Positions 37,088-46,899 of a DNA stretch of 64,000 bases are shown in pieces. Source of the stretch: Candidatus Gastranaerophilales bacterium (lineage in GTDB: Bacteria; Cyanobacteriota; Vampirovibrionia; Gastranaerophilales; Gastranaerophilaceae); contig CALVED010000004.1 in assembly GCA_944326485.1 (NCBI GenBank), positions 1 through 64,000 on the forward strand, written 5' to 3'. A program made the position numbers and the translations under genes. The notes under the pieces are model-generated. The model had not been told where the DNA came from, searched no databases, and saw only the letters and a list, made by a program, of their open reading frames with translations. How positions within the stretch are numbered: the first letter of the stretch is position 1; every line of letters begins with the position of its first letter.

Positions 37088-37462
37088 ATGTCAGTACAAA
37101 ATAAGCAAGGGGAAAAAAATATAGATAATAAGGGCAGGAAAATGAAAATTTCTCTGTTAACTTTTGTCTTGTTAATTTGTATATTAGAACTTGTTTTTGG
37201 TGCTGTTCAAAATATTAATAAAAACATAAATTTTTCATCAAAAATTAAGGGATTAGAACAAAAAAGGGATGAAGAATTAAATAAAAACAAACAATTGAAG
37301 TCAGAAATAGAAAATTTTAATTCTGATATGATTTTAGAGTCTATAGCAAGAAATAATTTGAAAATGGCTGGAGAAGATGAGGTATTAATAATAATTAATA
37401 AGCCCAAAGAAGAACAAAATCAGATGGTAAATGTAAATAATAAGAAAAAAAATAAGAATTGA
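37088..37462 (+). CDS. FtsB/DivIC-like septum formation initiator
   Basis: Single-pass membrane protein: a basic cytoplasmic start (1-19), one transmembrane helix (about 20-38), a coiled coil (about 45-80), then SIARNNLKMAGEDEVLI. This last stretch matches the segment after the coil in FtsB/DivIC/FtsL proteins (IA-ENLGMV-PGE). Role: scaffold in the divisome between early and septal peptidoglycan enzymes. Three starts are possible. ATG 37088 follows TATAAT by 9 bases, ATG 37067 lies upstream, and ATG 37142 has a weak GGGCAGG site. The Lys/Asn-rich tail is likely disordered. Confidence 0.72.
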   Translation: MSVQNKQGEKNIDNKGRKMKISLLTFVLLICILELVFGAVQNINKNINFSSKIKGLEQKRDEELNKNKQLKSEIENFNSDMILESIARNNLKMAGEDEVLIIINKPKEEQNQMVNVNNKKKNKN

Positions 37463-37470
37463 AAAACGAA

Positions 37471-37494
37471 AAAACCGTCTGTAAGACGGTTTTT
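37471..37494. terminator. Bidirectional intrinsic terminator
   Basis: AAAACCGTCT pairs with AGACGGTTTT over a GTAA loop, with T runs on both strands. It serves the FtsB-like gene (plus) and the small minus-strand gene at 37512. Confidence 0.92.
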
Positions 37495-37511
37495 TAATTT
37501 CTCTCAATAAT

Positions 37512-37667
37512 CTATTTGACCGCAATAAGTCTAAGATTAACTCCTAAATCCGTATTTACTTGTCTGACGCTTGCAATTGCCATGGAACGACGTTTTTTTG
37601 CACCTCTTAAAAAGAATTCAACGCCTTCTGATATATTATTGGTAGGTAAAATCATTTTATTTTTCAT
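37512..37667 (-). CDS. Small basic hypothetical protein (51 aa)
   Basis: 51 residues, basic and mixed, ending RQVNTDLGVNLRLIAVK with an internal GAKKRRSMAIASVR segment. The frame opens upstream with a TTG, but ATG 37667 behind GGAAA is a better start. The bidirectional terminator begins right after its stop codon, which supports it as the real strand; the overlapping plus-strand frame lacks protein-like composition. No family recognised; it could bind nucleic acid given its charge. Confidence 0.5.
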   Translation of the reverse strand: MKNKMILPTNNISEGVEFFLRGAKKRRSMAIASVRQVNTDLGVNLRLIAVK

Positions 37668-37808
37668 GTTTAGTTTCCATTTATCTGATAATTTAATATT
37701 CGGCAATTTTTTTTATGACTTTAATTATTAATCCGTTTTGTTAAATTTTTGTAATGTTTTTTTTTGATTTTTTATGTTAAAAATTTAATGATTAATAGAG
37801 AACAATCA

Positions 37809-38528
37809 ATGAAAGAAGTAAAAATATTAACAAAAGATAATATAGATATTGCTATAAATCATTATGAAAATGGGTTTGACAGAGTTGTAATAATTGCACC
37901 GGGATGGTTTATGACAAAAGATAGTAAATATTTTAAACAAATCTGCGAAATATTTATCAAAAAATCAGATATTATTGCCATGGATTTTCGTGGACATGGC
38001 AAAAGTAGCGGTTATTATACTTTTACAAGTAAAGAAATAAATGATATTACGAGTGTTATTGATTATGCAAAAGAAAAATATAAAAAAATATATTTAATAG
38101 GTTTTTCTTTAGGGGCTGCAATTGCATTAATAGCTGCATCTCAAGTTGAAGAAATAGATAAAGTAATTGCAATTAGCGCACCTATTTCTTTTGAAAAAAT
38201 AGAAAATAAAATGTGGCGAAAAGAGGCTTGGCTTCCTACGATAAAGAAATTTGAGTTAGAACGATGGTTTTCTATCAGACCTGATTTAATAAACAGAAAA
38301 AAGATAAAACCAATAGATATTATAGATAAAGTGAAGTGTCCTACTTTATTTGTAGCAGGGGAAAATGATCAGATTGTATGCAGCTGGCATACGAAAACCT
38401 TATTTGATAAAGCTCAATGTATTAAAAAATATGAGTTTTTTGAAAAATGTTATCACGCAGAAGATTTATTTATTCAAGATAAAGAAAAGTTTATCAAAAT
38501 GTGTATTAACTGGTTATTTGATGAATAA
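37809..38528 (+). CDS. Alpha/beta-hydrolase
   Basis: About 240 residues with the alpha/beta-hydrolase triad. The nucleophile Ser is in IGFSLGAA (GxSxG), the acid is in VAGENDQIV and the His is in KCYHAEDLF. A PGWFMTKDSKYF oxyanion-hole region and MDFRGHGKSSG match short esterase/lipase-like proteins of the FrsA/YqkD sort. It is cytosolic. ATG 37788 is an alternative start; I prefer 37809, which has AGAGAA upstream. Substrate unknown. Confidence 0.82.
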   Translation: MKEVKILTKDNIDIAINHYENGFDRVVIIAPGWFMTKDSKYFKQICEIFIKKSDIIAMDFRGHGKSSGYYTFTSKEINDITSVIDYAKEKYKKIYLIGFSLGAAIALIAASQVEEIDKVIAISAPISFEKIENKMWRKEAWLPTIKKFELERWFSIRPDLINRKKIKPIDIIDKVKCPTLFVAGENDQIVCSWHTKTLFDKAQCIKKYEFFEKCYHAEDLFIQDKEKFIKMCINWLFDE

Positions 38529-38625
38529 TTAATTTTTCATTAATATTTATGTGAATTTGAAAAAATAAGTGTATAAATTAATTATAAAAAATAAAAATTA
38601 TGGTAGAGGTAAAGGAGGAAATAAT

Positions 38626-38913
38626 ATGTCAATAAGACCATTAGGTGACAAAATAGTTATTAAAGTTATTGAAGATGCCGAACAAACATCAGGCGGTATA
38701 TTTATTCCGGATAGTGCAAAAGAAAAATCACAAAAAGGCGAAGTAATCGCAGTTGGTCAAGGAAAAGTAAATGAAAAGGGTGATAGAGAACCAATGGATG
38801 TAAAAGTTGGTGAAGTTGTTCTTTTTGCAAAATACGCAGGTAATGATGTTAAAGTTGCTGATGAAACATTAAAAATCATGTCTGTTTCAGAAGTACTTGG
38901 TGTAATTGAATAA
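38626..38913 (+). CDS. groES: Co-chaperonin GroES
   Basis: 95-residue lid of the GroEL chamber. It starts MSIRPLGDKIVIKV, the mobile loop is TSGGIFIPDSAKEKSQKG (about 20-37), and the end is IMSVSEVLGVIE. A strong AAAGGAGG site fixes the start; the frame is open 19 codons upstream without signal. groEL follows 22 bp downstream. I saw no CIRCE-type inverted repeat (TTAGCACTC-N9-GAGTGCTAA) in the 97 bp upstream. Confidence 0.97.
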   Translation: MSIRPLGDKIVIKVIEDAEQTSGGIFIPDSAKEKSQKGEVIAVGQGKVNEKGDREPMDVKVGEVVLFAKYAGNDVKVADETLKIMSVSEVLGVIE

Positions 38914-38923
38914 TAGACATTAG

Positions 38924-40585
<1,662 letters not shown>

Positions 40586-40604
40586 CGTCAGCAACGAGCG
40601 AAAA

Positions 40605-40644
40605 GTAATTTCAAGACAGCGAAATTACGGACGAATGAAATTCG
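40605..40644. repeat. Paired hairpins downstream of groEL
   Basis: GTAATTTC (40605-40612) pairs with GAAATTAC (40621-40628) over 8 nt, and CGAAT (40632-40636) pairs with ATTCG (40640-40644) over 3 nt. The segment 40586-40650 is visibly richer in G and C than neighbouring intergenic DNA. This suggests an extragenic repeat unit or an mRNA-stabilising 3' structure. I found no second copy in the window. Confidence 0.4.
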
Positions 40645-40659
40645 GTAATCATAAGCCTA

Positions 40660-40711
40660 AAGAAGAGAAGAGGAGAGTTTTATTTAACTCTCCTCTCCTC
40701 TTCTCTTCTTT
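40660..40711. terminator. Large bidirectional terminator
   Basis: A purine-rich arm (AAGAAGAGAAGAGGAGAG) pairs with a pyrimidine-rich arm across a short T/A loop, with a 5-nt bulge on the right arm. It separates groES-groEL (plus) from the convergent glycan cluster (minus). Confidence 0.8.
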
Positions 40712-40756
40712 ATTTAAATTAAATATATTATTAATTGACTTTTAAATTTTTAATTT

Positions 40757-41524
40757 CTACCTTCTTAAATAATCTCTTATTTTTTTTCTTAACGGTTTAG
40801 AAAAAATAAATATACAAATAATGTAAGATAGAATATATAAAAAGTGCCTTAATATCATTTTATGAAAAGGCATAATAACTTCTAATTGGTCAAATATAGG
40901 CTGACATAGATTAGTTTTGCCTAGAGTGGTAATTTGCCCATTTTTATCAAAATCACGAGTATTTAATTTATATATAGTTATGTTTTCATCTAATTTATAG
41001 CAGTTTATCTCGGTATCTTTTTTTGTTTTATCATATCCAATAATTAGAAAATCTATCTTTTTATTAAATTTGTCACAAACTTTATTACATAATTCTTGAA
41101 TTATGTAATTATCACATAAAGGAAAATGTGAAAAATATATAAGTAATATTTTTTCATTATTTATTATATTGTCGTAAAATCGTTTTATTCTTCTGTTATA
41201 TTTTTCTTTTACAGAAGGAAAAATTGTTTCAAAATCAATATTTGTAGGAAAATCATGCCAGAAATATAACCCTGTCCTTGTATTTTCATAATACTCATTT
41301 CCTTTATCATCAGGGAAGTTTGTTGGTTTTTGCATTATTTTAAAATCTTCTTTGTTAAAAAAGTCTTCAAAATCATTTAATATTATATTAATTCGATTTT
41401 CGAAACCCGTATTAGTAAGCCAATCAAAAGGTCCAGAACAGCATCTGATTCGAGCTTTTTTCATATATAATCCACAAGCACAGTCTTGTCCTATAGAGTA
41501 TATGATATTATATTTTTTCTTCAT
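40757..41524 (-). CDS. DUF1796 putative papain-like cysteine peptidase
   Basis: 255 residues. It starts IIYSIGQDCACGLYMKK and continues SGPFDWLTNTGFE, the DUF1796 signature (SLGxxC ... GPFDW), with the cysteine as putative nucleophile. Histidines in FWHDFPT and IYFSHFPLCD could complete the site. The C-terminus is hydrophobic then basic (FLYILSYIICIFIF and KPLRKKIRDYLRR), suggesting membrane attachment. DUF1796 proteins often sit in polysaccharide loci; the activity is unproven. It is the last gene of the cluster. Confidence 0.75.
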   Translation of the reverse strand: MKKKYNIIYSIGQDCACGLYMKKARIRCCSGPFDWLTNTGFENRINIILNDFEDFFNKEDFKIMQKPTNFPDDKGNEYYENTRTGLYFWHDFPTNIDFETIFPSVKEKYNRRIKRFYDNIINNEKILLIYFSHFPLCDNYIIQELCNKVCDKFNKKIDFLIIGYDKTKKDTEINCYKLDENITIYKLNTRDFDKNGQITTLGKTNLCQPIFDQLEVIMPFHKMILRHFLYILSYIICIFIFSKPLRKKIRDYLRR

Positions 41525-41549
41525 TGCTTATGTTTTCTTTCTTTTTAAA

Positions 41550-42422
41550 TTAATCAGCTGCAAAAAATTCTTCCGCATTTTTTTTTGAATCAATATTTTT
41601 TATAAACCAATCGTATGTCTTTGCAATATGTCCTATGTCTATGGTTCTATAGCCTTCTTTGTCTAAATCAAAACATAGTATAGTTGCAGTTGGACCACAT
41701 ATTGCTAATATTAATTTATTTTTATCAATTTGTTTGGCTTTTTCTAAAATATTTTCATAATTGTTATATGCATTTTGTGATGGAATATATAAATATTCTA
41801 TACTTTCTGAATTATCAAATATATTATGTTGAATATCTTTAAAAACATTTTCTCCACAGATTATTGCGATATTTTTTTTATCCCAAATCTTTTTAATTCT
41901 TTCGAAGTATTTATCATAGTTGTATTTTTTATATAGTCCTGTTACTATTGTTATTTCAGCGCTATAGTATATTTTATTTAAATCTAATGATTCTCTTAAA
42001 AATTTACGCCATTTATATCCGTTATTTCTCCAAAAAGTTAAAGAAAGTTCAGTATATTCTGTTTTTGGATAAAATAGACAGGAGGGGATACAAGTAATCA
42101 TGTTATTATTTTGATTTGTTAGAACAGTATATAAGTGATTTTTTAGTTTCTCAGAGGCTTTTTGAAAAGGAATTGAATTGCCGAATAACAGTTGAAATTC
42201 CCCGTCTCCAAAACGAATACAGCTTTTATTTGTATTAATTATTTCTTCTATCGTATTTTCAATATTTTCAATTTTGGGATTTTTTAATTGATTGCTCAAT
42301 TCTAAGTCATATAGAAAATTATCGATAAATTCTTCTGATAATAGTTTTCCTTTGTTATTCATTTCTCTTTTTAAATAATTTACACAAAGATACTTTAAAT
42401 TTCTAAATAAATAAAATTTCAT
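41550..42422 (-). CDS. GT-D-type glycosyltransferase (DUF1792/SP_1767-like)
   Basis: 290 residues. The motif IRFGDGEFQLL (about 67-77) is the DxE signature of the GT-D fold, first defined in a DUF1792 protein. Later segments ITCIPSCLFYP, ITIVTGLYKKY and LAICGPTATILCFDLDKEGYRTIDIGHI (in pieces) match the nucleotide-sugar and acceptor regions. It probably adds a hexose to a glycan. ATG 42422 is chosen because GGAG lies 6 bases before it; ATG 42434 has none. It follows the fusion gene closely. Confidence 0.8.
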   Translation of the reverse strand: MKFYLFRNLKYLCVNYLKREMNNKGKLLSEEFIDNFLYDLELSNQLKNPKIENIENTIEEIINTNKSCIRFGDGEFQLLFGNSIPFQKASEKLKNHLYTVLTNQNNNMITCIPSCLFYPKTEYTELSLTFWRNNGYKWRKFLRESLDLNKIYYSAEITIVTGLYKKYNYDKYFERIKKIWDKKNIAIICGENVFKDIQHNIFDNSESIEYLYIPSQNAYNNYENILEKAKQIDKNKLILAICGPTATILCFDLDKEGYRTIDIGHIAKTYDWFIKNIDSKKNAEEFFAAD

Positions 42423-42436
42423 TAAATGCTCCATTT

Positions 42437-44272
42437 TTATAATAATTCTTTTTCATACCTTAAAAATTTATCATTTTTTAAAGTTTTACATAATTTAAAG
42501 CCATTATTTTCATATAATATTTTTGCTTTTGTATTTGTTGATAAAACTTCTAAAAAGATATATTTCATTTCAAGCTCTTTTGCAATATTTATGCATCTTT
42601 TTAATGTTTTATCTCCAATACCCATTCCTCTATAACTTTCATTATAAATATATATGCCCCAGTCGCAAGTTTTTTTCTCATAATCTATAGAGTGGAAGTA
42701 TGTCACTCCAATGGGACTATTTTTGTATTTTATAATATAAGCAATATTGACTGGCTGTGTTTTTTGCAAGCTATCCAGCCATTGTTTATGAACATTTTCT
42801 TCTATATAAGGAATTTTAAAGTATTTTGCAACGTTTTTCGAATTTCTCCAGTTTCTTGTCTCCATTTGCAATTCATAATCAACATTTAGAAAATTTTCGA
42901 GTTTAATATCATCAAGAATTTCATTCATATATTTGATATATTTCTGTTTTACACAATTACTTTCATAAGTATTTAACCAATAATTATAATTTTCATTTAT
43001 TAAAGCTTCACGTCTTTGTGGATTATCAAGTAAATCTATAATTCCGTTTTTAAAATCTTCTACAGATTCAAACATATATGGATAATTAGGTGGCATATAT
43101 TCATGAAAAGACCATTCAGGTTTTTCTTTGTTTATTTTTACTATGCTTGCTACCTTTAACCTCATTAAATCTATTTGAGTTAGCGCACTTGATACTGGGA
43201 AGCTATCAATGTATAAATCTGCTGCTTGGAAAAATTTTTCGTAATCCTTTGATAAAGGTGTTATTATTAGTCGTTTTCTTTCTTCTTCAGCGTATGAGAA
43301 TATATTATCTATTATCGTTTTTGATTTCTTATCTAAGCTAATCATAATAATATGCTTTAAATTTATTTTCTCTTTTAGAAGTTCTTTTATCATATTAAAG
43401 TATTTTGATGAATTTTCTTCAAAAAATTTATAGGCAGCACCTCCAGATATAGTCATCAGTTCATTCTCTTTTATTCCAAAATTTTCTCTTACTTTAGTTA
43501 ATTCTTCTTTAGAATAGTATTTTGTTTCGCCTTCTTTTAATGATTGTAATCCAATAATTTTAGTATTATATAAATGTCTTTTCTCCTTCGTTATTTTTAA
43601 TGTTGATGGCATCCCTTCCAAAATTAAGTCGGCAAAGGTCATTCCTAAGCAAGGATAATGTGAGGCGTGATTGAAAAATATTATTTTTATATTTGTAGTT
43701 CTTTTAATTAAGGATAGAATTGCTGTTGCTGTTATGTCATCGGGATGAATAAAAACAAATAATGTTTTTGCTCCAAAAAGAACTATTTTATTGTATAAAA
43801 GAAGAACTTGTTTATTAAAAAATAAATAATTTTCATTTAGCCCGTCTATTGTTGAATATTTTTCAATGACTTTTATTGTTTCTTTTGCAATATTATTTGT
43901 GCTATCTAATCTTGTAAGAAATAGAGATTGTTTATAATCCTCGGCGAATGATTCAATTAATGACTTTATACATTTTGTATGACCACCTACATCATATAAT
44001 TCTGTTGCAAGATATGCTATTTTATTTTCTGAAAAATCATTTAACTTCGTTGTTGGTGCATCTATTAGCTTAGAAATATCATCATCAAAATTTTTCATAT
44101 CAAAATCTGAATTATTATTGATTCTTTCTGCTAATCTTGTAATATTGTTTCTTATTAGCCAAGTACAAATTCCTAATATATAAATTCCAACACCTTTTTT
44201 ATTCTTTGAAATTTTAAATAAAGTAATATTGAAGAATTTTAATTTATTATCTTCCCATCTAAAAATATTCAT
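42437..44272 (-). CDS. Glycosyltransferase fused to GNAT N-acetyltransferase
   Basis: 611 residues in two parts. Residues about 75-450 form a GT4-like glycosyltransferase (YLATELYDVGGHTK start, FFNHASHYPCLG, then YIDSFPVSSALTQIDLMRL as the donor site). Residues about 455-611 form a GNAT domain (YIIKYKNSPIGVTYFHSID and ESYRGMGIGDKTLKRC acetyl-CoA loop), like PseH/WecD sugar N-acetyltransferases. The WecE-type aminotransferase gene directly upstream overlaps by one base (TAATG), so I infer that this enzyme acetylates the amino sugar and then transfers it or a related sugar. ATG 44272 has GGAGA; a TTG four codons earlier is rejected. Confidence 0.82.
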   Translation of the reverse strand: MNIFRWEDNKLKFFNITLFKISKNKKGVGIYILGICTWLIRNNITRLAERINNNSDFDMKNFDDDISKLIDAPTTKLNDFSENKIAYLATELYDVGGHTKCIKSLIESFAEDYKQSLFLTRLDSTNNIAKETIKVIEKYSTIDGLNENYLFFNKQVLLLYNKIVLFGAKTLFVFIHPDDITATAILSLIKRTTNIKIIFFNHASHYPCLGMTFADLILEGMPSTLKITKEKRHLYNTKIIGLQSLKEGETKYYSKEELTKVRENFGIKENELMTISGGAAYKFFEENSSKYFNMIKELLKEKINLKHIIMISLDKKSKTIIDNIFSYAEEERKRLIITPLSKDYEKFFQAADLYIDSFPVSSALTQIDLMRLKVASIVKINKEKPEWSFHEYMPPNYPYMFESVEDFKNGIIDLLDNPQRREALINENYNYWLNTYESNCVKQKYIKYMNEILDDIKLENFLNVDYELQMETRNWRNSKNVAKYFKIPYIEENVHKQWLDSLQKTQPVNIAYIIKYKNSPIGVTYFHSIDYEKKTCDWGIYIYNESYRGMGIGDKTLKRCINIAKELEMKYIFLEVLSTNTKAKILYENNGFKLCKTLKNDKFLRYEKELL

Positions 44273-45402
44273 TAATCTCTCCAAAAGTCCAGAACGGTAG
44301 ATATAATTTTGTTAATGTCTTCTTTCCTTATATCATAATATAGCGGTAGTCTAACTAATGTATCAGAAATGTTATTTGTTATATTCATTTTTGATCCTGT
44401 TTTACAATATTTTTTACCGGCGGGAGAACTATGGAGTGGAATATAATGGAAAGGAGCATAAATGTCATTTTCTTTTAAGTATGAAATGAAATTGGTTCTT
44501 GTTTTTAGGTCATTAAATAGAAGATAAAACATATGTGCATTGTTTGTACAATATTCAGGTATTATAGGACGTCTTACTTTTCCTTCTTTTTCTAAACCTT
44601 CAAAAGCATTGTTGTATAAATTCCATACATATTTTCTTTTTTCTTGAATATCTTGTTCAATTTCAAGAATAGAATATAAATATGCTGCAATAATATCACT
44701 AGGAAGGTAAGAAGAGCCTTTGTCAACCCAGGTATATTTATCTACTTGACCTCTAAAAAATTTACTTCTGTTTGTACCTTTTTCTCTTATAATTTCAGCT
44801 CTTTCTGTTAAAGTTTCGTTATTTGTTACAAAAAGACCACCTTCGCCAGACATAACATTTTTAGTTTCGTGAAAACTAAAACAGCCCATATCCCCAATGG
44901 TACCTAATCTTTTTCCTTTATATTTACTGTCAAATGCTTGTGCTGCATCTTCAATTACCAATAAATTATATTTTTTGGCAATTTCTAATATTTTATCCAT
45001 TTCACAGCCAACACCTGCATAGTGAACAGGAACAATTGCTTTTGTTTTGTTTGTGATTGCTTGTTCTATTAATGTTTCATCAATATTTAATGTATCAGGG
45101 CGGATATCAATAAAGACAGGTGTAGCACCAGCTAGTAGAAAAGCATTTGCAGTAGAACAGAATGTATAAGAAGGCATAATTACTTCATCACCTGCATCTA
45201 AATCAGATAGTATAGCAGCCATCTCTAACGCTGCAGTACCAGAGTGAACAAGTAAAGCCTGCTTTAAACTATAGTTTTGTTTGAACCATTGGTTGCAGAG
45301 TTTTGTATATTTGCCATCTCCAGAAGCGTGCTTTTCTTTAAACACATCTATAATGTATTCGGTTGTCTTAGATGTAAATGTTGGAACATTAAAATTTATC
45401 AT
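44272..45402 (-). CDS. wecE: dTDP-4-amino-4,6-dideoxygalactose transaminase
   Basis: PLP enzyme of the DegT/DnrJ/EryC1 family; matches WecE/RffA along its length (GDEVIMPSYTFCSTANAF, VPVHYAGVGCEMD, and REKGTNRSKFFRGQVDKYTW in pieces). The PLP lysine is in FSFHETKNV (about 180-188). It converts dTDP-4-keto-6-deoxyglucose to dTDP-Fuc4N. 376 residues is standard. AAGGATAG precedes the start. The dTDP-glucose synthesis genes (rmlA, rmlB) are not in the window and must be elsewhere. Confidence 0.92.
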   Translation of the reverse strand: MINFNVPTFTSKTTEYIIDVFKEKHASGDGKYTKLCNQWFKQNYSLKQALLVHSGTAALEMAAILSDLDAGDEVIMPSYTFCSTANAFLLAGATPVFIDIRPDTLNIDETLIEQAITNKTKAIVPVHYAGVGCEMDKILEIAKKYNLLVIEDAAQAFDSKYKGKRLGTIGDMGCFSFHETKNVMSGEGGLFVTNNETLTERAEIIREKGTNRSKFFRGQVDKYTWVDKGSSYLPSDIIAAYLYSILEIEQDIQEKRKYVWNLYNNAFEGLEKEGKVRRPIIPEYCTNNAHMFYLLFNDLKTRTNFISYLKENDIYAPFHYIPLHSSPAGKKYCKTGSKMNITNNISDTLVRLPLYYDIRKEDINKIISTVLDFWRD

Positions 45403-45453
45403 AACTATCCTTTATTTTTATTTAATTATAATTAAAATACTAACACGGTAATA

Positions 45454-46284
45454 TTATTTGATAATTTTTAAGAGCGGTATTTTCCCAAAAAGTAAATATT
45501 TAACTCTATTTCCTTTTTTCTCTTTTTTTAGAATAGGAATAAATCCAAATAAACTTATAGAAGAACTGTTGCTTGGAAATGATGCGTAATAAGGATATTT
45601 TTTATATAAAATATTTTTTATTAAATTCTCTTTATCTTTCATAATTGTTGATTGGTTATGGCTTGTATTATTTTCGTGATCTCTATAAATTAGTAGTGGC
45701 TCTCGTATGTTATAAAACATTGTTTTATCAATAAGTTCTGCAAATAACATATAGTCTTCACAAGGAGAATAGTCTTCTTCCCATTTTATACTATTCTCTG
45801 TAAGTAGAGATTTCCTTATCATTACACTACTATGTGTCATAATACATCCTCTTACAACAAGATTTATTTTTATATCTAGATTATTTTCTGGATTTTTTGA
45901 TTTTCTATTGTTACTGAATCTTCTAAAATTAGAACCAACAACACCAATTCTAGGATTTTTATCAAGAAAATTAACTTGTTTTTCTAATCGTTGAGGTAAA
46001 GATATATCATCGTGATCAAAAATGGCGATATATTCTCCTTTTGCTAATTCTAAAAGCTTATTACGACTTTTTGATATTCCAATATTTTCTTCATTCTCAA
46101 CGTATATAATTCTTTTATCGTTATATGAAAGAACAATATCTTTGATTTCTTTATTACTAGGAGAATCATTTAAAAGAATAAATTCAAAATCATTAAAAGT
46201 TTGATTAAGTATTGATTCAATCATTTCTTTTAAAAATTTAGGATTGGTATTATATAGCGGTGTTAAAACTGAAACTTTAGGCAT
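45454..46284 (-). CDS. GT2-family glycosyltransferase
   Basis: 276-residue inverting glycosyltransferase of family 2 (GT-A). It starts VSVLTPLYNTNPKFLKEMIES, then ILLNDSPSNKEI (nucleotide-binding Asp region), YIAIFDHDDISLPQRLEKQ (DxD metal motif as DHDD, about 92-95) and CEDYMLFAEL (acceptor ED motif). The short hydrophobic C-terminus may touch the membrane. AAGGAATAATAA precedes the start, 3 bp after the acyltransferase stop. Confidence 0.9.
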   Translation of the reverse strand: MPKVSVLTPLYNTNPKFLKEMIESILNQTFNDFEFILLNDSPSNKEIKDIVLSYNDKRIIYVENEENIGISKSRNKLLELAKGEYIAIFDHDDISLPQRLEKQVNFLDKNPRIGVVGSNFRRFSNNRKSKNPENNLDIKINLVVRGCIMTHSSVMIRKSLLTENSIKWEEDYSPCEDYMLFAELIDKTMFYNIREPLLIYRDHENNTSHNQSTIMKDKENLIKNILYKKYPYYASFPSNSSSISLFGFIPILKKEKKGNRVKYLLFGKIPLLKIIK

Positions 46285-46287
46285 TTA

Positions 46288-46899
46288 TTATTCCTTATTA
46301 TCAATGTATTGTTGCGGCCTTTTTCGTGACCATAAAATATTTTCTTTCACAATTTTAGCAGGTATACCTGCCAGTATACAATTATCTTTATAAAATTTAT
46401 TTGTAACTATACTGTTTTGAGCAACAATGCAATTATTGGGGATTTTTGTATTTTTTAAAATTATAGCATTTTTCCCAATCCATACATTATCTCCAATCTC
46501 AATACTTTCTCCTTTATTAATAAGATTTCCTTCAAAATCTGTTATAGAATGTGTATCAGTACAAGTAATTTCAATGCCAAAAGAGAACATACAATTTTCA
46601 CCTATTAAAACAGAACTGCCACTTTCGCCTAATTGAATATTAGCAGAATTAAAAGAAGTGTCTTTATCAATAATTATTTTACAATTATTAATTGGACAAT
46701 CAGGAAAACCTATTTTTATATTGACATTGTGAAGATACGTTCTATCTTTTATTATTATTGTATTATGAGAACCATATATATAAATTCTTGTCTTTCTCAA
46801 ATAAGAATTTTTGCTAATTTCAAGATTGTTATTATTTCCTTTTTGTTTTATTTTGGGATATATTAATCTCGATATAAAATATTTAAATTTATTCACCAT
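46288..46899 (-). CDS. Hexapeptide (left-handed beta-helix) acyltransferase
   Basis: About 203 residues with hexapeptide-repeat turns from about residue 30 to 175, ending in the characteristic cap IGDNVWIGKNAIILKN ... GIPAKIVKEN. This is the NeuD/CysE-like sugar O- or N-acetyltransferase pattern, likely decorating a glycan of this cluster. ATG 46899 follows AGGAAC and overlaps the upstream GT2 stop by 11 bp; a longer frame to 46920 merely translates that ribosome site. Confidence 0.87.
   Translation of the reverse strand: MVNKFKYFISRLIYPKIKQKGNNNNLEISKNSYLRKTRIYIYGSHNTIIIKDRTYLHNVNIKIGFPDCPINNCKIIIDKDTSFNSANIQLGESGSSVLIGENCMFSFGIEITCTDTHSITDFEGNLINKGESIEIGDNVWIGKNAIILKNTKIPNNCIVAQNSIVTNKFYKDNCILAGIPAKIVKENILWSRKRPQQYIDNKE

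Noticed and set aside
37516-37731. Plus-strand frame opposite the small gene at 37512-37667
   Set aside because: No ribosome site, unusual composition, and the bidirectional terminator lies just upstream rather than downstream of it.
38529-38625. CIRCE (HrcA) heat-shock operator upstream of groES
   Set aside because: The consensus inverted repeat TTAGCACTC-N9-GAGTGCTAA or a close variant is absent; control must be by another route.
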